Below, one piece after another: positions 53,964 to 64,000 of a stretch of 64,000 nt of DNA. A program made the position numbers and the translations under genes. Source of the DNA: SAR202 cluster bacterium bin127. GTDB lineage: Bacteria > Chloroflexota > Dehalococcoidia > Lucifugimonadales > Lucifugimonadaceae. Each line of letters begins with the position of its first letter. Position 1 is the first letter of the stretch. The stretch is from positions 62,001-126,000 of the forward strand of contig MPNN01000004.1 of the NCBI GenBank assembly GCA_002239045.1, given 5' to 3'. Under the pieces are notes generated by a model, which was given only the letters and a program-made list of their open reading frames with translations, ran no database searches and was not told where the DNA came from.

Positions 53964-54078
53964 CAGATATCAGAATTGCCGTTTAGGGCGCGTCGTAAAC
54001 CGCTGATTGTTGCGATCGCACTTTGCTATGTTTACGCCATCTAGTTGAACTACCCGCCGGGATCACCTTTGATGGCCG

Positions 54079-57000
54079 ATGAAACACGTATCGATTAGTC
54101 CAAATTCAGGTGCATCCGCGCGCCTGCGAATCAAACGATGGACTGCGCTTTCGACGATCGTCTTCGTCGCATTCGCAGCCGCCAACGCAGGCCTGCTGTT
54201 TTTCGCGTCCGGCGACGCGGCGACGATACGTGCCGATCACTCGGTAACACCATCGCAATTCGTCGTAGTTCCGGGCAACGGTAGGTTACATGTGTCGTGG
54301 CGGCCAGTTCCGAATCACACCTACGAGTTGGAATTTCGTTCCGCCGAATCGGTCAGCACGCCTTGGAATCTTGTTCGGGACCCCGGCGTCTACCGATACG
54401 AGATCACTGGTCTCGCCAACAACCACGAATACGAGGTGAGGATGCGAAGCATGGCGGCTCACGAATCCACCGCCTCGCGCAACGTCTTCAGTGCCTGGAC
54501 CCAGATCGAATCCGCCGAGCCTCGCGCACTTGCTGGATCCAGCAACGATACCCCCACGTGGCGGACAACGGTCGACAGCGTCACCCTGGAAGAGAACCAG
54601 ACCTACCTCAGCGCGATAGCGACGTTCCAGGCGATCGGCGGCGACACCAATGACGTCGTCAACTATGAGATCTTGAGTCCGGTCCGCGGGCCTTTTGCCA
54701 TGAACGCGAAGACTGGCGAGGTGTACGTCTACGAACGGTTGGACTTCGAGACGACCGAGGAATATGAGATAACTGTTGCAGCCACCGACTTGGGTGGCGC
54801 ATCGATTCGGCATCAGATGACCATCGAGGTCACAGATCGCGAAGGACCCCCGATCCCGGAACTGACGCAGGTTTGTGGCGGCAACGGAACGGCTTTTCTG
54901 GTCTGGGATCAGATCAACACCGCGACCTACGACATCCAGTGGCGCCAACTCGAGAATCCAAACTACAGCGCGGTCGATTCGCGGAACATCAAGATGGTGG
55001 ATTCGGACCGTCGAATTGTCGAAGGCCTAGCGAACGGTGTCGAGTGGGTGTTCCACCTGCGTGCGGTTGACAAAGAGACGGGCGAGCAATCCAAATGGTC
55101 GGCCGATTACGTCGTAGTCCCATCGATCGACGAGAGCCGGGCAAACAACCCGCCGACGTTCCGCCAGTCCAGATACAGTTTCGATGTCCCCGAAGAGCAG
55201 GCCGCTGGTTTTCAAGTGGGCGCAGTCTCAGCAACCGATGTCGATCCTTACTCGCAGCGGCGTTTCGCAATCGCCGAGACCGAACCGGCGAACGCGCCGT
55301 TCGTCATCAACGAGTCGAGCGGTGAAATAACGACTACCGATCAACTGGACTACGAATCCGTCGCAGTCTACACACTCAACGTGGTAGTAACCGACCTATG
55401 CGGCCTCTCAACCCGTACTCCAGTCCGCGTCACGGTAACCAACCTGGTCGAAGTCGACGTTCCAGCGGACACACCTTTGGCGCCGACGGTGGCGATCGGA
55501 CATACGCAGGCTATGGTTCTGTGGGACAACTTCTCAGATTTCAAGCACGACCTCGACTGGCGCCGGGCCGATGAACGCTACGGATTGACGCCGAAAGACC
55601 AGAACGCGTCGTCCCCGCGCGTCGTCGAACTGGACGACCCGGACGTGCAGTACGCATTCCGGATTCGAGCGCGCAACTTGGTCGGGCAAGTCGGGCCATG
55701 GTCATCGGAAACCATCGTGACTCCCTCAAGCGAACTGCCAACGATATTGCCGATAGTCTCACCACGAGAAGGCGCTGTGCTCGGCGACGCTATCCCGTAC
55801 CTATCGTCTATCAACCTCCGCAAGGGACAGGACACCCTCATCGGTGTCAACATGTTCAATACGGACGGCGCGTTGGACAACTCGCTGGCAGATAGAGAGG
55901 ACATCGAGATCCGTTGGACCGCTTCGATCGGTGATATCGATGATCCCGATGCCCGTTCAACCGTCTACATCGCGCCCCATCGAGTAGGCACGGATTTTGC
56001 GGTGCGAGTGTCGATTACTCAATCTCTTCCCGGCGGCGGCGCGGTAGTGGTCAGAAAACGCATCCCGGTGAGAGTCTTCGGTGAAGGTCAAACGGTCGAA
56101 ATAGTCGCCGGCGACGAGGATCCGCCCGACGAAATCATGTTCCGCGGTGATGGCTACCGAATAGCGACCTTCAACGAAGGTGGCAAGTACAACGTTGCGG
56201 CAACCGCGGGCGCATCGTTCGAAGTTTCGCCGCTTTCGATCCCAGTTCGCGATTGGATCGGCGTACGACTTTTCGAAGGCGTTGAGGCGAATATTCTGCA
56301 ACCAAACGTGCGACGGTTCGACACCATTGGCAACTGGTATGAGGTAGATTACGTATCCTCGGACGCGTTACCGATTGCCGGTCTAGCCTTCACGCCACAT
56401 GCCGAATTGTGTCTGCCGGTGCCGAACAACGTCCAGCCGTCTCTCCTTGACGACATCGAAATCATGTTGTTGCTCGACGACGGTGTCCAGCAGCTGCTCA
56501 ACTCCCCAAAGCGGCGAGCAGCAGACTTGGCAACCGGCGCGCCGGCCAAGGTATGCGCAAGGGCCTCGACATTCGACGGCCTGTTGTTCTTGGTGCTCCC
56601 AGAAGCGCTGCAACCCACTGCAACGCCGGAAACGCCGACAGTGACGCTGACGCCGACACCCGTTCCGGTTGTACCGACGGCAATACCTGAACCGATCGCA
56701 ACCCCGGTTCCACCAGCGTCGCCGACCGCGGTGGTATTCCCGCCGACCGAGACACCATTACCCACGGATACACCGGAGCCCACCGCGACCCATACCCCGG
56801 CGCCGACGGACACGCCGACACCGGTGCCCACAGACACGCCGACACCAACGCCGACCGCGACCGATACGCCAACGCCGGTACCAACAGACACGCCGGTGCC
56901 AACTGCGACACCGACCAGCACGCCAACGCCGACCAACACGCCGACTGCGACGGCAACGCCGGAGCCGACGCGCACACCGTTGCCTACGAGCACATCAACA

Positions 57001-57327
57001 CCAGTCCCGACAGCTACGCCGACGACAACATCGACGCCGACGCCGGTAATTGAGCCGCCAGTTGAAGACGAACCTTCGGCAGCCGGTTGGATCATCGCCA
57101 TTGTGGTCATGGCACTCCTGGCCGGTGCGATAGGTGCCGGTGCGATGATCTATCGTGCTCGCATCTCGCAGTCGAGCCAACAAGACTCGCCAGAACCCGT
57201 GGACGACGATGACGGCTATGTCGAAATCGACCCCCACGCCGACGAAGATGACGACGATCCGCCATCGCAATCCTCAGACGACGATGATTACGACGTCTTG
57301 AGATACGACATGCCTTCGGGCAGGTGA
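54079..57327 (+). CDS. Giant cadherin/fibronectin-like surface protein, paralogue
   Basis: 1082 residues. Signal-anchor helix at residues ~24-45, one N-terminal FnIII-like domain ([20 protein letters not shown]), two cadherin-like domains ([40 protein letters not shown]) alternating with FnIII-like domains, the shared membrane-proximal module (about 55790-56620), a ~140-residue Thr/Pro stalk, a TM helix ([20 protein letters not shown]) and an acidic tail rich in Asp. Clearly a duplicate of the preceding gene with fewer FnIII domains. 115 bp apart on the same strand. Confidence 0.85.
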   Translation: MKHVSISPNSGASARLRIKRWTALSTIVFVAFAAANAGLLFFASGDAATIRADHSVTPSQFVVVPGNGRLHVSWRPVPNHTYELEFRSAESVSTPWNLVRDPGVYRYEITGLANNHEYEVRMRSMAAHESTASRNVFSAWTQIESAEPRALAGSSNDTPTWRTTVDSVTLEENQTYLSAIATFQAIGGDTNDVVNYEILSPVRGPFAMNAKTGEVYVYERLDFETTEEYEITVAATDLGGASIRHQMTIEVTDREGPPIPELTQVCGGNGTAFLVWDQINTATYDIQWRQLENPNYSAVDSRNIKMVDSDRRIVEGLANGVEWVFHLRAVDKETGEQSKWSADYVVVPSIDESRANNPPTFRQSRYSFDVPEEQAAGFQVGAVSATDVDPYSQRRFAIAETEPANAPFVINESSGEITTTDQLDYESVAVYTLNVVVTDLCGLSTRTPVRVTVTNLVEVDVPADTPLAPTVAIGHTQAMVLWDNFSDFKHDLDWRRADERYGLTPKDQNASSPRVVELDDPDVQYAFRIRARNLVGQVGPWSSETIVTPSSELPTILPIVSPREGAVLGDAIPYLSSINLRKGQDTLIGVNMFNTDGALDNSLADREDIEIRWTASIGDIDDPDARSTVYIAPHRVGTDFAVRVSITQSLPGGGAVVVRKRIPVRVFGEGQTVEIVAGDEDPPDEIMFRGDGYRIATFNEGGKYNVAATAGASFEVSPLSIPVRDWIGVRLFEGVEANILQPNVRRFDTIGNWYEVDYVSSDALPIAGLAFTPHAELCLPVPNNVQPSLLDDIEIMLLLDDGVQQLLNSPKRRAADLATGAPAKVCARASTFDGLLFLVLPEALQPTATPETPTVTLTPTPVPVVPTAIPEPIATPVPPASPTAVVFPPTETPLPTDTPEPTATHTPAPTDTPTPVPTDTPTPTPTATDTPTPVPTDTPVPTATPTSTPTPTNTPTATATPEPTRTPLPTSTSTPVPTATPTTTSTPTPVIEPPVEDEPSAAGWIIAIVVMALLAGAIGAGAMIYRARISQSSQQDSPEPVDDDDGYVEIDPHADEDDDDPPSQSSDDDDYDVLRYDMPSGR

Positions 57328-57661
57328 ACGAAGCGGTTTACGCCGCGCCCACGTCGGCCAATAAGGCGAAGCCTAAAAATTCCATGGATGGGCTTGGCGC
57401 ACACCGCCAGCGCGGAATGCGCCTTTGAATCGCCAAAGACTGGTCGACATCAGAGTATAGGCCCAGATCACGGGTATTGATATTCATATGTACGTAGTGC
57501 AATCTACATGTGGAAATGGCTCGCATCTGACAGACACCAAGAAACAGATGTACAATAAACGAGGAGGTAGGACGCAAGTAGTTTGCCAATGCTAAGTCTT
57601 GTCTGCCCGAATCCACCGGTAGCCATACATGCTATAGTCAACTGGCAACAGAAAGGATGGC
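57328..57661. other. Intergenic region before the restriction-modification genes
   Basis: 334 bp without a supported gene. Its first 17 bp contain CGAAGCGGTTTACGCC (57329-57344), repeated at 60421-60436 on the far side of the restriction-modification genes. No other structure seen. Confidence 0.5.
57329..57344 (+). repeat. 16-bp direct repeat bracketing the R-M locus (left copy)
   Basis: CGAAGCGGTTTACGCC, identical to 60421-60436. The right copy is 14 bp from the 3' end of tRNA-Pro. Together they bracket exactly the methyltransferase and endonuclease genes, as a target duplication or recombination footprint would. Confidence 0.6.
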
Positions 57662-59317
57662 ATGACAGTCGCTGCAAACCTTCCGTTGCTGACGCGAATC
57701 GGAACCATGTCACCAATCGATGTCAATCTGGTTCCCGATGAACGAACGTTAGCGGCTCTTTCGTTAGAAGTCGGATCAGTGTCAGCCGCGCGTGTGACTG
57801 AACAGGAAGCGTCGCTGCTCGAAGATATCCCCTCCATTTCGCGCGATCTGATCAACGCTACTCTTAGCGAGATTGAGGACGGCGGTGATCCCTTGGGCGA
57901 GATTTTTTGCCAACTCCGCACAAGCGAGCGACGACGGCAAGATGGCGCGGTGTACACTCCGTTGCCGATTGTCAATGCAATGCTGACCTGGGCGGAGAGC
58001 GTCGGACACCCGGATCGTGTCATTGACCCAGGTTCGGGTTCAGGTCGATTCTTGCTTGAAGCCGCCCGAAGGTTTCCAGACGCTCAGTTGATCGCAATCG
58101 AGCGCGATCCATTGGCAGCCTTAATATCACGCGCGAACCTCGCGGTCGCGGGTTTGGACAAACGTTCCGAGGTCCGCGTGGAAGATTTTCTGACTTCTGA
58201 CCTGGCGAGCCGTAGCGGAAAAACCCTTTTTGTCGGTAATCCCCCTTACGTTCGTCACCACGTCATCCAGCCGGTCTGGAAGAAATGGCTTAAAACGCAG
58301 GCATCAGCCATGGGACTGCAAGCTAGCGCATTGGCAGGTTTGCACGTATATTTTTTCTTGGCAATCGCGAAGGGCGCGAATCCCGGGGACTATGGCGCAC
58401 TCGTTACTGCTTCTGAGTGGTTGGATGTGAACTATGGTCAATTGGTTCGAGACCTCTTTTCGGATCGTTTGGGCGGGCAAAGCGTAACCGTGATCGAGCC
58501 GAAAACCGAACCTTTTCCGGGAACCGCGACAACTGGCGCGATCACGACGTTTGCGGTGGACAGCAAATCTCCATCTGCAAAGTTCGCGCGAGTGGGGCAG
58601 CTATCGGACCTAGGCGATTTAAGCGGCGGGCGGCCCGTGTCTCGCGACCGTTTCGTAGCAGAAAAACGATGGTCGCACTTTACTCGGACGCAACCATGTA
58701 CCCCAGAAGGCTATGTGGAACTTGGTGATCTGTGCCGAGTTCATCGTGGTCAAGTCACAGGTGCTAATCGTGTGTGGATTGCGGGAAAACACAGCCGAGG
58801 TCTGCCAGATAATGTGCTTTTCCGCACAGTTACGAGAGCGAAGGAGTTGTTGGAAGCGGGTCCCGTCCTAATCGATTCTAGGAATCTCAAAAATGTAATC
58901 GATTTGCCGGAAGACCTTTCCCTCCTCAACGGACCTTCCCGCAAAGCGGTCGAGCGGTTTCTAGTAGAAGCTGAGGGAATGGGTGCCAAGGACTGCTACA
59001 CCGCCCAAAAAAGACGATCGTGGTGGTCTGTACGTCTCCGAGACCCCGCTCCGATTTTGGCAACGTACATGGCGCGTCGCGCACCTGCCTTTGTAATGAA
59101 TCACGCCAATGCCAGACACCTGAACGTTGCTCACGGACTCTATCCGCGCGAAGAGTTACAACTGGATGTGCTAACTGCTTTAGTGACTTTCCTTTGCGAC
59201 GCAACGCCATTGCATGGCGGACGGGTTTACGCTGGCGGACTCACAAAGTTCGAACCCCGCGAAATGGAACGCATTCCCGTACCCGACCTCAATGTGCTTA
59301 GAGAGATGGCGGCATGA
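57662..59317 (+). CDS. N6-adenine DNA methyltransferase of a XamI-type R-M system
   Basis: 551 residues of the Eco57I/TaqI-like gamma class. Motif X region GAVYTPLPIVNAML (95-108), motif I VIDPGSGSGRF (120-130), acidic motif II AIERDPLAA, and catalytic motif IV NPPY at 193-196 (VGNPPYVRHH). The C-terminal ~250 residues form the target-recognition domain. It overlaps the endonuclease gene by 4 bp (ATGA). Expected to methylate the adenine of the endonuclease's site and protect host DNA. Confidence 0.9.
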   Translation: MTVAANLPLLTRIGTMSPIDVNLVPDERTLAALSLEVGSVSAARVTEQEASLLEDIPSISRDLINATLSEIEDGGDPLGEIFCQLRTSERRRQDGAVYTPLPIVNAMLTWAESVGHPDRVIDPGSGSGRFLLEAARRFPDAQLIAIERDPLAALISRANLAVAGLDKRSEVRVEDFLTSDLASRSGKTLFVGNPPYVRHHVIQPVWKKWLKTQASAMGLQASALAGLHVYFFLAIAKGANPGDYGALVTASEWLDVNYGQLVRDLFSDRLGGQSVTVIEPKTEPFPGTATTGAITTFAVDSKSPSAKFARVGQLSDLGDLSGGRPVSRDRFVAEKRWSHFTRTQPCTPEGYVELGDLCRVHRGQVTGANRVWIAGKHSRGLPDNVLFRTVTRAKELLEAGPVLIDSRNLKNVIDLPEDLSLLNGPSRKAVERFLVEAEGMGAKDCYTAQKRRSWWSVRLRDPAPILATYMARRAPAFVMNHANARHLNVAHGLYPREELQLDVLTALVTFLCDATPLHGGRVYAGGLTKFEPREMERIPVPDLNVLREMAA

Positions 59318-60234
59318 ATTCTCCGCCTATTTGGTCCGAACAGGAGCTTGACAATGAACGCGAAAGGTCATTGGAGCATTTTCGGCAAGGAAGGCACACT
59401 GAACCACTAGAACTGTACTTGGAGCTATTCGACGACTATCGTGAGGTTGTAGAGGAGGTTTTGGAGCAAACCGTCGATTTGTCAAGATTGCGTGATGAAG
59501 CACCCAACTTGCTTGGTGACAGGCGCAAGTTGGAAGTTATCCGTTATCTCTCAGGCCCACCTGTCTCCGAAGACGATCTGAAAACCCTTATCCGTTCGCA
59601 ATCGCTCAATGCGACGAGAATCACGTCGGACCCGGCATTGGTTGATCGCTTGGTTACATTCATTCAGGACTGGCATGACCGTCGGCGTTTTCCATGGGTT
59701 AACGAGTCTCGGGACCCTGAAGAGTATGATCGCAACGCGGCGATTCTTGCAACCACGTCTCTCCTTGCAATGCGTCGACTCGAAACCATGCGACGGAGCC
59801 AGAGTAAGGTCCAGGAACGTCTGGTTGCAACCCAGTTGCGCCGCGCTCAATTCCGGCAGGTTGACCCGCGAATCGTACGGGTATTGTCGCAGGCACCGGA
59901 TAAGGGTCAGTTCTGCCGAGAGTCGATGCTCGGCAATAGAAAAGCCGATTTGCTAATAGGCCTCCACGATGGCCGAACCTTGGCGCTAGAGTGCAAAGTG
60001 TCGAACTCCTCGACCAATTCCATCAAACGCCTCAACAACGACGCTGTTGCAAAAGCTACGAGTTGGAAAAACGAATTCGGAAGTTCGCAGGTCGTGACGG
60101 CCGCCGTGTTGGCTGGCGTCTTTGCTCTTCGCAACCTACTTGATGCGCAAGACAAAGGACTAACACTGTTTTGGTCACACGATCTAGCGACGATGTTGGA
60201 TTGGATCCGTCCGATTTCTAGCGATACCAGTTAG
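59314..60234 (+). CDS. XamI-family type II restriction endonuclease
   Basis: 306 residues. PD-(D/E)xK site D212...E226-C-K228 in RKADLLIGLHDGRTLALECK, followed by VSNSSTNSIKRLNNDAVAKA, the segment I associate with the XamI endonuclease family. XamI cuts GTCGAC, and family membership suggests the same site, but specificity is inferred. GTCGAC occurs in the window (for example at about 7573 and 14319), as expected if the host methylates it. ATGA overlap with the methyltransferase gene. Confidence 0.8.
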   Translation: MNSPPIWSEQELDNERERSLEHFRQGRHTEPLELYLELFDDYREVVEEVLEQTVDLSRLRDEAPNLLGDRRKLEVIRYLSGPPVSEDDLKTLIRSQSLNATRITSDPALVDRLVTFIQDWHDRRRFPWVNESRDPEEYDRNAAILATTSLLAMRRLETMRRSQSKVQERLVATQLRRAQFRQVDPRIVRVLSQAPDKGQFCRESMLGNRKADLLIGLHDGRTLALECKVSNSSTNSIKRLNNDAVAKATSWKNEFGSSQVVTAAVLAGVFALRNLLDAQDKGLTLFWSHDLATMLDWIRPISSDTS

Positions 60235-60420
60235 TAACGTGGACATTTCGGTCCGATGAAAAGAGGGTTCAGACCGTGACCAAGTTGCATAACGACCTTC
60301 ACATATTTGCTACACGGCGAATGTTTTTGCGTTCCGACCAGTCCCCAACGACTCGAGCCGACACGCCAACGAGACTACGGAATCCACGTTGATCCGCAAC
60401 ATCGTGCGCACTTGCCGGAC

Positions 60421-60436
60421 CGAAGCGGTTTACGCC
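60421..60436 (+). repeat. 16-bp direct repeat bracketing the R-M locus (right copy)
   Basis: CGAAGCGGTTTACGCC, identical to 57329-57344. The 186 bp before it, after the endonuclease stop, hold nothing recognisable. Confidence 0.6.
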
Positions 60437-60450
60437 ACTAAGAAATGAGA

Positions 60451-60527
<77 letters not shown>

Positions 60528-60578
60528 ACGCTCATTTCGATTATATTTGGTGCCTTAGTTCGATGACCTCGGCGTTCT

Positions 60579-61571
60579 TTATCGTTGGCCGAAGCGGTTG
60601 AATGAGAGAACAGACGCTCCGATGAGGCTCACGTCGTCTCCGAGTTGGGTTACGGATACGGGGACACCACGGGTTTCGTATCGGGGGAGGCCGTAGGTTC
60701 TGACCGCGTCGATGACTTCGTCCCATCGGCTTTCGAGGCTGTGGACCACGCCGCCACCAACCACGATGCCGTCTGGATCAAGCACAGCGAGGATGCTAGC
60801 CAATCCGCGGCCAATGTTTTCGATGACCTGCCGCACCACCTGTTCCGCTACCGGGTCGCCCTGTTCCGCGGCTAGGAACGCGATGCGAGCGTCGATGTCG
60901 TCGATATCTCCGTCGGCCAGTTCAATCATTTTGGCCGCCGACCTAGGGGCTTTTTGTGCAGCTTGGCGCGCCATTTTGCCGATATTAGGGCCGGAAGCGT
61001 TGCCTTCGAAGCAACCCTGGCAACCGACGGCGCAGCTGAGGGCCCCGGGGCCGGTGCGCACGGTGATGTGTCCGAGCTCGCCGGCCTGACCTGTGGAACC
61101 GGTAACCATCTGCCCGTTGGCGACGATTCCGCCCCCGATTCCGGTGCTGATGGTCACGTATACGAGGTTCTGCGAGTTTTTGAATGGTCCGAACTTGGTT
61201 TCAGCCAACGCAGCTAACGTGGCGTCGTGTCCGATGGCGGTCGGCAACGAGGTCAGGCGCTCGAGGTCGGGCTTCATCGTTTTGCCGTGCCATCCGGTCA
61301 GGTTGGGCGGGTGATCGTAGGTGCCTGTGTCTGGGTTTAACGGCCCAGCGGTGGAGACGGCGAGGCCGACGACGCCTTTGGCATTGGCGGTAGCCTCGTG
61401 AATGAGTTCGGCGAGGCGAACCGCGGTGTCTTCAATTCCGCGTTCGGGCGTGCTATCGCCGCGCGTCTCATGGAGAATTGCACCATCGCGATTGACGAGT
61501 GCGGCTCGAATCTGGGTGCCGCCAATATCTGCGGCGGCGGTGAGGTCGGCTGAGCTGTCCTTTTTGATCAT
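60579..61571 (-). CDS. ROK-family sugar kinase
   Basis: 330 residues from ATG 61571; the frame runs on to 61976 antisense to the next gene and is not used. ATP motif AADIGGTQIRAALV at residues ~13-26, ISTGIGGGIV phosphate loop, and a zinc-type Cys cluster CAVGCQGCFEGNASG, a variant of the ROK CxCGxxGCxE motif. Likely glucokinase or a related sugar kinase. Divergent from the GH63-like gene, with 56 bp between starts, so the two may share a promoter region and act on the same sugar. Confidence 0.85.
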   Translation of the reverse strand: MIKKDSSADLTAAADIGGTQIRAALVNRDGAILHETRGDSTPERGIEDTAVRLAELIHEATANAKGVVGLAVSTAGPLNPDTGTYDHPPNLTGWHGKTMKPDLERLTSLPTAIGHDATLAALAETKFGPFKNSQNLVYVTISTGIGGGIVANGQMVTGSTGQAGELGHITVRTGPGALSCAVGCQGCFEGNASGPNIGKMARQAAQKAPRSAAKMIELADGDIDDIDARIAFLAAEQGDPVAEQVVRQVIENIGRGLASILAVLDPDGIVVGGGVVHSLESRWDEVIDAVRTYGLPRYETRGVPVSVTQLGDDVSLIGASVLSFNRFGQR

Positions 61572-61627
61572 AGAAGTGATGTTATCGCGGCGGGATACCC
61601 GCATTGCATCGATTAATCTCGATAACC

Positions 61628-62893
61628 ATGAACCACGAAGACCTCCGGTCGCGCGCCTTGGGCCAGCTGCTGCGAAATGTGCGGACCGGCATCGACCCCT
61701 ACTACCGACAGCGTTACACCTATGTGATGCCGTCGATTGGACGCTACGAGTGGCAATGGTTCTGGGATTCCTGCTTCCACGCGATTGCGTTGTCGACGTT
61801 GGATGTGGAGCTAGCGAAGGCCGAGTTGAATACGTTGCTGGTACCGCAGCGGGAGGACGGGTTCGTTGGTCACATGACCTATTGGGGACGATTTGGATCG
61901 CTCGCCAGCGCGGTGACGGGTCAGAGCAGTCCGGGGCAGTGGCGGCGGCGACATTCGGGCATGATTCAGCCACCAATTTTGGCGCACGCGCTGCTCCGCA
62001 TCGCAGAAGAGTCGGGCGATGTAGAGTATCTGAGCGATGTGTTACCGAAGGTCAGGCGTTATTACGAATGGTTGAGCCGAGAGCGGGACCTTGATCAGGA
62101 CGGGTTGATCGGGGTCATTTCTCCATATGAATGCGGCCTTGACAACTCACCGGCTTACGACGCCGAGTTGGGTCTACAGCGACCTGCGAGACGACAGCTG
62201 CTTTGGAAGAATTGGCTTTTGGACTGGCACAACGCGTTGCTTGGCAAGGGACACAATTTCCGGCATCTGAAACAGCGTAATCGGTTCGTGATGATCGAGC
62301 CATTCATGAACGCGGTGTACGCGGATGGTTGGGATGCGATCGCGACGATGCATGATTTGCTGGACCAAGACGAGAAATCTAGGACGGCGCGGGATATGCG
62401 GAACGCGACGATGAGGGCGTTGAATGAGCAGTGCTGGGATGACTCGCTCGGCAGATGGATCTATCTGCGCGGTGCGGAGAGGATACCGGACTACACGCTG
62501 GCGGTCGGTTCGATCTTCCCGCTCATTATCGGCGGACAAGATAGAGACAAGGTCAAAGAGGTGGTTGGGCGGCACTTAACCAACGAGGATGAGTTTTGGA
62601 CGCCATACCCGGTTCCGAGCGTGTCGGCTTCAGAACCGACGTTCGATGCCGAAGGCGAGTCGACGATCTGGCGAGGGCCGGTGTGCATGAATTTGAATTG
62701 GCTGCTGTCTCGGGGACTGCGGCGGCACGGGTTCGAAAGTGTCGCTCAAGAGATCGAGACGAAGTCGATCGAGATGGCGAGTCGCGACTTCAGGGAGTTC
62801 TACTCGCCGTTAACTGGTCGCGGGATGCGCGGCACCGACTTTGGCTGGGCGACGGTCGCGGTCGATATGCCAGTGATGCACGATCTACCCTAG
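61628..62893 (+). CDS. GH63-like glycosidase (trehalase/mannosylglycerate hydrolase fold)
   Basis: 421 residues from ATG 61628. (alpha/alpha)6-barrel signatures: YEWQWFWDSCFHAIALSTLD near the N-terminus, PPILAHALLRIAEESG, ISPYECGLDNSPAYD (a D-N-S segment typical of mannosylglycerate hydrolase-like GH63 enzymes) and ESTIWRGPVCMNLNWL. The released sugar could feed the divergent ROK kinase. Compatible-solute or oligosaccharide hydrolysis is inferred. Its end overlaps the end of phoU by 9 bp (convergent). Confidence 0.8.
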   Translation: MNHEDLRSRALGQLLRNVRTGIDPYYRQRYTYVMPSIGRYEWQWFWDSCFHAIALSTLDVELAKAELNTLLVPQREDGFVGHMTYWGRFGSLASAVTGQSSPGQWRRRHSGMIQPPILAHALLRIAEESGDVEYLSDVLPKVRRYYEWLSRERDLDQDGLIGVISPYECGLDNSPAYDAELGLQRPARRQLLWKNWLLDWHNALLGKGHNFRHLKQRNRFVMIEPFMNAVYADGWDAIATMHDLLDQDEKSRTARDMRNATMRALNEQCWDDSLGRWIYLRGAERIPDYTLAVGSIFPLIIGGQDRDKVKEVVGRHLTNEDEFWTPYPVPSVSASEPTFDAEGESTIWRGPVCMNLNWLLSRGLRRHGFESVAQEIETKSIEMASRDFREFYSPLTGRGMRGTDFGWATVAVDMPVMHDLP

Positions 62894-63577
62894 GACGGCC
62901 GCCTGGGCATCTGCGTTGCCGCTGACAATTACGCCGGTTGACATGAAGATGGCGCGCTCGGCGATGTTGGTTGCGCGGTCGGCGACTCGCTCAACATTGT
63001 GGGCGGCCCACATGAGGTAGGTGCCTCGGACGGCGCGCTCGCGGTCATCTTCAACCAATGTGAAGATGTCGTTCTGCACCTTCGCGTACAGCCGATCAAC
63101 CTCGTCATCGTCATTTTCGATCTCGAGAGCGATGCGTGCAGATTCGTCACGGTCTGAGGTGGTCATGGCATCGATGCTGCGCTTCATCATCGAAACCGCG
63201 AGGTCGGCCATCTTTGGGATGTCTTCCAGCTCCTTGAGGGGCGCTTCGTGGCCCATGTTGATGGAGACTTTGGCGATGCCTTCTGCGTAGTCGCCCATAC
63301 GTTCAAGCTCGTTGGCGATAAACATCATCCCGATGATGCGGCGGAGGTCCGCAGCGAGGGGCGCTTGGCGTCGGATCTGTTCTACGCATTCGTTCTGGAT
63401 CTTCGTCTCGAGATCATCAATACGGTCATCCTCTTCGATGACCTCCCTCGAGAGTTCCAGGTCGCGGTTTCGCAGTGCGCGAATGGTCTTGAATATGGCG
63501 TTTTCGACCAATCCGCCGAGGAGGACGATCTCCGCTTCCAAATGTGCGAGGCTGTAGTCAAGTTGTTCGTTGGGCAT
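62885..63577 (-). CDS. phoU: Phosphate transport regulator PhoU
   Basis: 230 residues with two PhoU three-helix repeats. MPNEQLDYSLAHLEAEIVLL start, IIGMMFIANELERMGDYAEG in the first repeat and YLMWAAHNVERVADRATNIA in the second, each carrying the E-x-x-x-D metal-binding pattern. PhoU dampens the PhoR/PhoB response and Pst uptake when phosphate is plentiful. 20 bp downstream of pstB, as is usual. Confidence 0.95.
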   Translation of the reverse strand: MPNEQLDYSLAHLEAEIVLLGGLVENAIFKTIRALRNRDLELSREVIEEDDRIDDLETKIQNECVEQIRRQAPLAADLRRIIGMMFIANELERMGDYAEGIAKVSINMGHEAPLKELEDIPKMADLAVSMMKRSIDAMTTSDRDESARIALEIENDDDEVDRLYAKVQNDIFTLVEDDRERAVRGTYLMWAAHNVERVADRATNIAERAIFMSTGVIVSGNADAQAAVLG

Positions 63578-63597
63578 ACTAAGCTGCCCCTTCTTTC

Positions 63598-64000
63598 TCA
63601 GCCGATTCGGCCGGTTACGTACGCTTCGGTCCGGGGATCGACAGGATTGCCGAAGACCTGCCCGTTGGTGCCGTACTCTATAAGATGCCCGACACGGTCC
63701 TCGCCGACCATCATTACGGCCGAGTAGTCCGAGATGCGCGTTGCCTGCTGCATATTGTGCGTGACAATAACGATCGTCACTTCCTGTGAAAGCTCGCGAA
63801 TCAGGTCCTCGATCGCTTGGGTTGAGATGGGATCGAGCGCAGAAGCTGGCTCATCCATCAGGACGACATCGGGGTTTACGGCGAGCGCGCGTGCGATGCA
63901 TAGGCGTTGCTGCTGCCCACCGGAGATCCCGAGACCGCTATCGTCTAAGCGGTCTTTGACTTCGTCCCAGATCGCGGCGCGGCGGAGAGATTCTTCGACG
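63598..64000 (-). CDS. pstB: Phosphate ABC transporter ATPase PstB (C-terminal part)
   Basis: The last 133 residues before the right edge. [18 protein letters not shown] (ABC signature), [15 protein letters not shown] (Walker B and D-loop) and [20 protein letters not shown] (H-loop), then the PstB-type end [25 protein letters not shown]. Walker A lies beyond the window. It energises high-affinity phosphate import together with PstCA, presumably further right. Confidence 0.95.
   Translation of the reverse strand, partial: VEESLRRAAIWDEVKDRLDDSGLGISGGQQQRLCIARALAVNPDVVLMDEPASALDPISTQAIEDLIRELSQEVTIVIVTHNMQQATRISDYSAVMMVGEDRVGHLIEYGTNGQVFGNPVDPRTEAYVTGRIG

Overview
The window looks like a chromosome segment of a free-living bacterium, most plausibly a Chloroflexota member of the SAR202/Dehalococcoidia type. 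This is an inference from gene content; no 16S rRNA is present. The hints are many lone catabolic enzymes of families that SAR202-like genomes expand (enolase superfamily, acetolactate-synthase-like ThDP enzyme, D-aminoacylase, gamma-glutamyltransferase, M81 metallopeptidase, arylsulfatase), surface proteins on Thr/Pro-rich stalks, and a UGSC-type selenoprotein.

Layout. 0-5.4 kb: a leucine-rich-repeat lipoprotein (cut by the left edge) and a peptide-type ABC importer (binding protein, strong hairpin, two permeases, no ATPases here). 5.6-13.5 kb: an enolase-superfamily dehydratase next to a ThDP enzyme, a methyltransferase, a structured RNA-like leader before a Thr/Pro-stalk membrane protein and a 52-residue membrane microprotein, a HEPN/RES-type toxin-like protein and a phosphohistidine phosphatase. 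13.7-30.3 kb: DUF1697, a UGA-interrupted UGSC selenoprotein with a SECIS-like hairpin, a formylglycine-generating enzyme coupled to a retropepsin-like gene, further catabolic enzymes, a DUF5131/TcmP plus Mrr-like island, a decayed permease fragment under the 5' side of pgpA, and a sulfatase that the formylglycine enzyme could activate.

30.3-49.4 kb is a repeat-rich accessory region. It has a VapC/FitA-like toxin-antitoxin locus with extra antitoxins and a tandem duplication that left broken gene pieces, an M81 peptidase, a Clp-fold SDH protease, a Panacea-type toxin-antitoxin candidate, a second PIN module, a lone HicB, a second retropepsin cassette, an isolated phage terminase between inverted repeats, and about ten copies of a MITE-like repeat family with about 40-bp inverted ends and dRS3-like palindromes inside.

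49.4-64 kb: two giant cadherin/fibronectin-like surface proteins that share a membrane-proximal module with the 1153-residue LPDTG protein at 38-41.6 kb; a XamI-type restriction-modification pair bracketed by 16-bp direct repeats next to tRNA-Pro(CGG); a ROK sugar kinase divergent from a GH63-like glycosidase; and the phoU-pstB end of a phosphate-uptake locus running off the right edge.

The strongest candidates for something new are the selenoprotein reading (UGA at 15646-15648), the possible Panacea toxin, the structured leader at 10505-10636, the shared surface-protein module, and the repeated retropepsin/partner cassette.
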